Shown one piece after another: positions 8,336-12,386 of a stretch of DNA of 12,386 nucleotides (its first letter is position 1; each line of letters begins with the position of its first letter). This DNA is from an uncultured Parvularculaceae bacterium (GTDB lineage: Bacteria > Pseudomonadota > Alphaproteobacteria > Caulobacterales > Parvularculaceae), in NCBI GenBank assembly GCA_947259815.1, contig CAMYNO010000290.1, positions 1 to 12,386 on the forward strand. Direction: 5' to 3'. The notes beneath the pieces are model-generated. The model was not told the origin of the DNA. It ran no database searches and was given only the letters and a program-made list of their open reading frames with translations. Position numbers and translations under genes: made by a program.

Positions 8336-8443
8336 CAGGCGCTCCAGGGAATCGCAGAACTAAATGAAACCTCTGTCTCTCCCCTGAGGCCTGACCCGCC
8401 TAGCATTTTTCGCTGAAAGTGAAACCCGTTCAGCTCAATTTTC

Positions 8444-10243
8444 TCAGGATTTTTTTTCGATGATCGGCGGCACAACGCGAATATGCACGTCTTTCAGCTG
8501 TTCATCGAATGGCGTCGCCGGCGCACCGAGTAACAGATCTTCCGCCTGCTGGTTCATCGGGAACATGGTGACTTCACGGATGTTCTCCTCGTCAGCCAGC
8601 AACATGACGATTCGCTCAAGACCAAGTGCGCATCCGCCATGGGGCGGCGCGCCGTAACGAAACGCGTTCAACATACCGCCGAATTTGTCCTCAACAACGT
8701 CCTTGCCGTAACCGGCGATCTCAAACGCCTTGTACATGATGTCCGGCCGATGGTTACGGATAGCCCCTGAGCCAAGTTCATACCCGTTGCAGACGATATC
8801 ATATTGGTATGCTTTGATGGCGAGGAATTCTTCATCGCTTGATGCGTTGTTAAGCGCCTCCAGCCCGCCTTGCGGCATCGAAAACGGGTTATGGCCGAAT
8901 TCGACCTTTTTGCGCTCCTCGTCCCATTCATACATCGGAAAATCGACGATCCAGCATAATTCGAACCGGTCTTTGTCCGTAATCCCCATTTCTTCACCGA
9001 TGAGCGTGCGCGCCTTGGCGGCGACCGGCAAAAACTCTTCTGGTTTGCCAGCAAGGAAAAAGGCTGCATCGCCTGCTTTCACCCCTAGCTGTTCACGCAC
9101 AGCGGCGGATCGCTCAGGACCGATATTTTTTGCAAGCGGGCCTTTCACTTCGTTCTCATCGAAGATCATATAGCCCATCCCCGGCAAGCCCTGTTTCTGC
9201 GCCCAGGAATTCATGCGGTCGCAGAATGCGCGACTACCGCCGCCGGGCGCGGGGATCGCGCGAATTTCATGGCGCGGATCAGCGTCGAGAATGGATGCAA
9301 AAACCTTGAACCCACTGCCGCGGAAATGGTCGGAGACGATTTGCATCTCAATCGGGCAGCGAAGATCCGGCTTGTCTGTTCCGTATTTAAGCATTGCTTC
9401 GTCATACGGAATAAGCGGAAACGGATATTCCGTAACAGCGCGATCACCGGCGAATTTCGCAAAAGTATCGCGCGTGACCGGGCCAACCGCGTCGAACACG
9501 TCCGCGCGCTCAACAAAACTCATTTCCAGATCCAGCTGATAGAATTCACCGGCGGAACGATCCGCACGCGCATCTTCGTCCCGGAAGCATGGCGCGATCT
9601 GGTAATAGCGATCGAAGCCGGAAACCATAATCAGCTGCTTGAAGATCTGAGGCGCCTGCGGCAGCGCATAAAATTTACCCGGATGAAGACGTGACGGAAC
9701 GAGAAAATCGCGAGCGCCCTCAGGCGACGACGCCGTAAGAATCGGCGTTTGAAAGTCGTTGAACCCTTTGTCTTCCATGCCGCGGCGGATTTCCTTGATG
9801 ACGGCAGACCGCAGCATGATGTTACGATGCAGCGTCTCCCGTCGCAGGTCGAGATAACGATGGGTCATCCGAATGTCTTCGGGGTAGTCCGGCTCGCCAA
9901 ATACGGGCAGCGGCAATTCATCAGCCTCCGATAGAATTTCAAAGGACTGAATGCGGATCTCCACCTCACCTGTGGGCAGGTTCGGATTTACGACATCCTG
10001 ATCGCGCGCGACGACGGCGCCTTCGACGCGGATGACGCTTTCCTGACGAATGCGCTCGACCTCGGCAAAAAACGTCATTTCGGGCTCAACCACCAATTGG
10101 GTCAGCCCATGGTGATCGCGCAGGTCGATAAACAACAATCCGCCGTGATCGCGTTTGCGATGCACCCAACCGGACAGGCGAACGGTTTCGCCGACATTGG
10201 CCTGGCGTAATTCGCCACAATTATGGGTGCGATAGGCGTGCAT
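8444..10243 (-). CDS. aspS: Aspartate--tRNA(Asp/Asn) ligase, non-discriminating type
   Basis: A complete bacterial-type class II AspRS of 599 residues. An OB-fold anticodon-binding domain (about 1-105) is followed by the catalytic core: [14 protein letters not shown] (172-185), motif 2 [17 protein letters not shown] (220-236), a GAD insertion (about 290-430) and motif 3 [12 protein letters not shown] (537-548). It charges tRNA(Asp) with aspartate. His33 (RKRDHGG) and the non-Lys Asp83 match the pattern reported for enzymes that also charge tRNA(Asn), rather than the Leu/Lys pair of E. coli; GatCAB would then amidate Asp-tRNA(Asn). The extra residue in motif 2 (ADRSAGEF against ADRQPEF in E. 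coli) is usual in alphaproteobacteria. ATG 10243 has AGGGGA five bases upstream. The gene is divergent from the S49 peptidase gene. Confidence 0.96.
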   Translation of the reverse strand: MHAYRTHNCGELRQANVGETVRLSGWVHRKRDHGGLLFIDLRDHHGLTQLVVEPEMTFFAEVERIRQESVIRVEGAVVARDQDVVNPNLPTGEVEIRIQSFEILSEADELPLPVFGEPDYPEDIRMTHRYLDLRRETLHRNIMLRSAVIKEIRRGMEDKGFNDFQTPILTASSPEGARDFLVPSRLHPGKFYALPQAPQIFKQLIMVSGFDRYYQIAPCFRDEDARADRSAGEFYQLDLEMSFVERADVFDAVGPVTRDTFAKFAGDRAVTEYPFPLIPYDEAMLKYGTDKPDLRCPIEMQIVSDHFRGSGFKVFASILDADPRHEIRAIPAPGGGSRAFCDRMNSWAQKQGLPGMGYMIFDENEVKGPLAKNIGPERSAAVREQLGVKAGDAAFFLAGKPEEFLPVAAKARTLIGEEMGITDKDRFELCWIVDFPMYEWDEERKKVEFGHNPFSMPQGGLEALNNASSDEEFLAIKAYQYDIVCNGYELGSGAIRNHRPDIMYKAFEIAGYGKDVVEDKFGGMLNAFRYGAPPHGGCALGLERIVMLLADEENIREVTMFPMNQQAEDLLLGAPATPFDEQLKDVHIRVVPPIIEKKS

Positions 10244-10314
10244 GAATATCCCCTGATGTCAGTTTGAACGAAGCGGCGGGAAGGATGCGCCGGATTGGCA
10301 ATCGCCCCGGTTTC

Positions 10315-10320
10315 TGTCAA
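10315..10320 (-). promoter_or_regulatory. Possible -35 box of the aspS promoter
   Basis: Read on the minus strand this is TTGACA, a perfect sigma-70 -35 hexamer, 71 bases upstream of the aspS start. The hexamers 16-18 bases further on (for example CAATCC) match TATAAT poorly, so the call rests on the -35 alone. Confidence 0.3.
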
Positions 10321-10368
10321 GCCCGGAAGGCGCAATACGCGCGCCTTTTGCAGGATTTGGCGCGATGA

Positions 10369-10419
10369 CGCGCCCTGGCGGTCAACTTTTGCTCAGAACG
10401 GCCCTTTTGCCAGGGCGCG
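10369..10419. repeat. 11-bp perfect inverted repeat between aspS and the S49 gene
   Basis: CGCGCCCTGGC at 10369-10379 is repeated in inverted orientation, without mismatch, at 10409-10419, with 29 bases between the arms. The arm centres are 40 bp apart, near four helical turns, so both could face the same side of the DNA. The right arm overlaps the -35 box of the promoter proposed for the S49 gene, which suits a paired operator better than an RNA hairpin. No T-run follows, so it is not a terminator. A role is not shown. Confidence 0.5.
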
Positions 10420-10435
10420 GGCATCCCTAAATACT
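10407..10435 (+). promoter_or_regulatory. Candidate sigma-70 promoter of the S49 peptidase gene
   Basis: TTGCCA (10407-10412) and AATACT (10430-10435) are separated by exactly 17 bases and match the consensus at 5 of 6 and 4 of 6 positions. The start of transcription would fall near 10442, leaving a leader of about 24 bases with the GGAGGG ribosome site. The right arm of the inverted repeat covers the -35 box. Confidence 0.5.
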
Positions 10436-10465
10436 GATCTGCATTAACCATACTGGAGGGGCTTT

Positions 10466-11572
10466 GTGACCGAACGACCACCACTTTTGAATGATCTCGT
10501 GCGCATGGTGATCAAAATGATCGTCGGCGGCATCGTGATAATTGCACTGGTTTCTTGTGGCGCAGGCGTGATCGGGGCGGCTGGCGCGGGCGCCGGCGGC
10601 GCCAAGGGAAAAGAAAAAGAACCGTCGTCTGATCATCTATATGGAAACGAAGAGAGCGCAAACGCGATCATGCGCGTCAATATTCTTGGTCCTATTCTTT
10701 CTCATCAAACTGGCGACTCCGGGTTCTTCGCATCCGTTTCCGAAGTGACCTATGGCTATAAAATCAAGGAAGACTTGCTCAAAGCCGCAAAGAATGACGA
10801 CATCAAAGCGGTCATGATTTTTGTACGAACGCCCGGCGGTTCGATAGTCGGCAGTCAGGCTATTCACGACGGCGTCCTCGCGGTGAAGGAAGCCGGCAAG
10901 CCAGTCATCGCTTATGTGGATTCTTTTTCTGCGTCGGGCGGCGTCTGGTCTACAGCCGCAGCAGACAAGATCTTCGCCGATTTTGGCAGCGTCGTAGGCT
11001 CTGTTGGCGTAAACTTTGGGAACTGGATGTATTTCGACGACCCTGTTGCGCTTGATGGCGGCCTTTTCGGCGGCGGTGTTGAAACACGCGGCGGCGTAAA
11101 AGCGGAATTCATTGGCGCCGGATTAGGCAAGGATCTCGGCAATCCGTGGCGGCCAATGACAGAGCGCGAGCGTAATCTGATCACGGCCAGCGCGCAGTTC
11201 TATTACGATCAGTTTGTCGAGCATGTTGTCTCGAACCGGCCTGTCGATCGCGATCGCCTTATCAATGAGTATGGCGCCATGATCTTCGCCGACGCGCTCG
11301 CCAAAGATCGCGGCTATATCGACGACATGAAAACCTACCAGGAAACGCTTGGTTATATTGCCGGCGAAATCGGCGCCGAAGGCGACGACTGGAAACTGGT
11401 CTCCGCCCCATACGTCAAAAAGACTCCGTTTGAGGAGCTGTTCGGTGTAGCGGCTTCCGCCCTGTCGCCGCGTGATCCAAGCACAGAAGGACGTAACGCA
11501 GCTTGCGCGGAACTGAAAAGCCGCCCTGTCGCCATGTCCGCCCCGGCGCTGACGGCGTATTGCGGCACCTGA
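10466..11572 (+). CDS. S49 family serine peptidase (SppA/SohB-like), membrane-anchored or lipoprotein
   Basis: A 368-residue protein with one S49 domain (about 65-290). The Ser-Lys dyad is present: S157 in SFSASGGVW and K222 in GLGKDLGNP, aligned with S147 and K199 of B. subtilis SppA as I recall it. TPGGSIVGS (122-130) and RPMTERER (229-236) are family motifs. Such enzymes cut signal peptide remnants or other membrane peptides. The N-terminus has basic residues (R13, K17), a hydrophobic run and LVSC (28-31), which fits a lipobox; otherwise it is a plain membrane anchor. A Gly/Ala-rich stretch (32-46) and a charged linker follow, so the catalytic part faces the periplasm. The C-terminal 80 residues have no known domain. 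GTG 10466 has GGAGGG five bases upstream. The gene appears to be monocistronic and ends in a terminator. Confidence 0.87.
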   Translation: MTERPPLLNDLVRMVIKMIVGGIVIIALVSCGAGVIGAAGAGAGGAKGKEKEPSSDHLYGNEESANAIMRVNILGPILSHQTGDSGFFASVSEVTYGYKIKEDLLKAAKNDDIKAVMIFVRTPGGSIVGSQAIHDGVLAVKEAGKPVIAYVDSFSASGGVWSTAAADKIFADFGSVVGSVGVNFGNWMYFDDPVALDGGLFGGGVETRGGVKAEFIGAGLGKDLGNPWRPMTERERNLITASAQFYYDQFVEHVVSNRPVDRDRLINEYGAMIFADALAKDRGYIDDMKTYQETLGYIAGEIGAEGDDWKLVSAPYVKKTPFEELFGVAASALSPRDPSTEGRNAACAELKSRPVAMSAPALTAYCGT

Positions 11573-11595
11573 TTTAAAACTCAATAAAAACAATG

Positions 11596-11623
11596 GCCTC
11601 CGCCTGCGGGCGGAGGCTTTTTC
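11596..11623 (+). terminator. Rho-independent terminator after the S49 gene
   Basis: GCCTCCGCC (11596-11604) pairs perfectly with GGCGGAGGC (11609-11617) around a TGCG loop, followed by TTTTTC and more T. Stem of nine pairs, mostly GC. The closing C-G pair with U-G-C-G fits the very stable UNCG tetraloop class. It lies 23 bases after the S49 stop and separates that gene from rnd. Confidence 0.92.
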
Positions 11624-11712
11624 TTTGGCGCTAAGACAAAATCAGCGTGCGGCGATCAGCGCAGCGCCTTTTCAGATGACGCTCTTCGATAGCGCTGTTA
11701 GAAGGCGCGCTC

Positions 11713-12386
11713 ATGCGAATTATTAAAGAAACGACCGAGTTAGAAGAGTTCTCCGCCGAAATTGGCGAGAAACCGTTTATCGCCGTGGACACTGAGTTCA
11801 TGCGCGAAAAAACCTTTTGGCCGGTGTTATGCCTTGTGCAGGTCGCCGCTGAAGGCGCTGAAGCGATCATCGACCCGCTTGCAGACGGAATTGATCTTGC
11901 GCCCCTGCTTGACGTCTTACAGCGAAAAGAGATGGTGAAGGTCTTCCACGCGGCGCGGCAGGACATCGAAATTTTCTACCGCCTCATAGGCGAAGTGCCG
12001 GCGCCGCTCTTTGACACTCAGATCGCAGCCATGGCATGCGGCTTTGGTGACCAGATCGGCTATGAGCCACTGATGCGGACGCTTGTAAAAGCGAAGATCG
12101 ACAAAGGCTCGCGATTTACGGACTGGTCCCGGCGCCCCCTCACCGACGCGCAACTCACCTATGCTCTTTCCGATGTAACGCATTTGCGCGACGCCTATCC
12201 TATCCTTCTTGATAAGCTGAACGAAACGAACCGGAAGCATTGGGTCGAAGAGGAGATGCAGGGCCTTCTTAATGAAGGGCTTTATTACATTGAACCGACA
12301 GACGCCTGGCGGCGATTGCGGTTGCGCAGCGTTAAACCGAAAGAGCTGGGTCCGTTGATGAAGCTCGCGGAATGGCGCGAGTTAGA
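11713..12386 (+). CDS. rnd: Ribonuclease D (partial, C-terminus off the right edge)
   Basis: The first 224 codons of a 3'-5' exoribonuclease that trims tRNA precursors and other small RNAs. The DEDDy active site is complete: D26 and E28 in VDTEF, D84 in HAARQDIEIF, and Y150 with D154 in YALSDVTHL, nearly the same spacing as E. coli RNase D. DWSRRPLTDAQL (137-148) is a family signature. The part after about residue 205 is the start of the HRDC region, cut by the window end. ATG 11713 has GAAGG seven bases upstream. It begins about 90 bases after the terminator, so it should have its own promoter, but I see no convincing one in that stretch. Confidence 0.93.
   Translation, partial: MRIIKETTELEEFSAEIGEKPFIAVDTEFMREKTFWPVLCLVQVAAEGAEAIIDPLADGIDLAPLLDVLQRKEMVKVFHAARQDIEIFYRLIGEVPAPLFDTQIAAMACGFGDQIGYEPLMRTLVKAKIDKGSRFTDWSRRPLTDAQLTYALSDVTHLRDAYPILLDKLNETNRKHWVEEEMQGLLNEGLYYIEPTDAWRRLRLRSVKPKELGPLMKLAEWREL

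Noticed and set aside
8412..8434. Dyad GCTGAA / TTCAGC as the aspS terminator
   Set aside because: The stem is only six pairs, and on the aspS strand it is followed by an A-run instead of a T-run.
10327..10347. Hairpin AAGGCGC / GCGCCTT followed by TTTT as a plus-strand terminator
   Set aside because: No plus-strand gene ends here, the T-run is only four bases, and on the minus strand it lies in or upstream of the aspS leader.
11117..11160. Loss of the catalytic Lys in the S49 peptidase
   Set aside because: At first the K-S-G position appeared to be Gly, but counting along B. subtilis SppA puts the catalytic K199 at the KD pair, which is kept here as K222.
11627..11672. GGCGCT / AGCGCC inverted repeat followed by TTTT before rnd
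   Set aside because: Six-base arms across a 30-base loop are weak, and the strong terminator just upstream already ends the S49 transcript.

Overview
The window reads as a housekeeping and accessory stretch of an alphaproteobacterial chromosome. The evidence is an aerobic-type cobaltochelatase CobT with its acidic linker, an aspartyl-tRNA synthetase with the alphaproteobacterial [10 protein letters not shown] form of motif 2 and the signature of a non-discriminating enzyme, a TadG-type pilus protein, and moderately high GC (by eye, mid to upper fifties percent). The order within the class cannot be settled from this sequence. No tRNA, rRNA, CRISPR, insertion sequence or phage gene is visible, and codon use looks even across the window.

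Layout from left to right. A TadG-like vWA protein runs off the left edge on the minus strand. A 242-base gap follows; it holds a possible 41-codon ORF whose stop overlaps the cobT start as ATGA. cobT is on the plus strand and meets a YdjA-like nitroreductase tail to tail, with a four-base overlap. Divergent from the nitroreductase is a two-gene operon: a fused alpha-beta 2-oxo acid dehydrogenase E1, then a FabD-like acyltransferase, joined by ATGA. This operon meets an M14 cytosolic-type carboxypeptidase tail to tail, again with a four-base overlap. Upstream of that peptidase on the minus strand lies aspS. Across a 222-base divergent intergenic region containing an 11-bp inverted repeat and a good promoter candidate is a membrane-anchored S49 peptidase, closed by a strong intrinsic terminator. 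Ribonuclease D (rnd) starts after it and runs off the right edge.

Most genes are ordinary. The pair most worth attention is the E1 fusion plus acyltransferase at 3988-7220. An E1 normally sits with E2 and E3 genes, and neither is here; instead its partner is a FabD fold protein that keeps the Ser and His catalytic residues but has Met where FabD has the malonate-binding Arg. Together they suggest a pathway that makes or transfers a non-malonyl, possibly branched, acyl group. That is inference: neither substrate can be read from the sequence.
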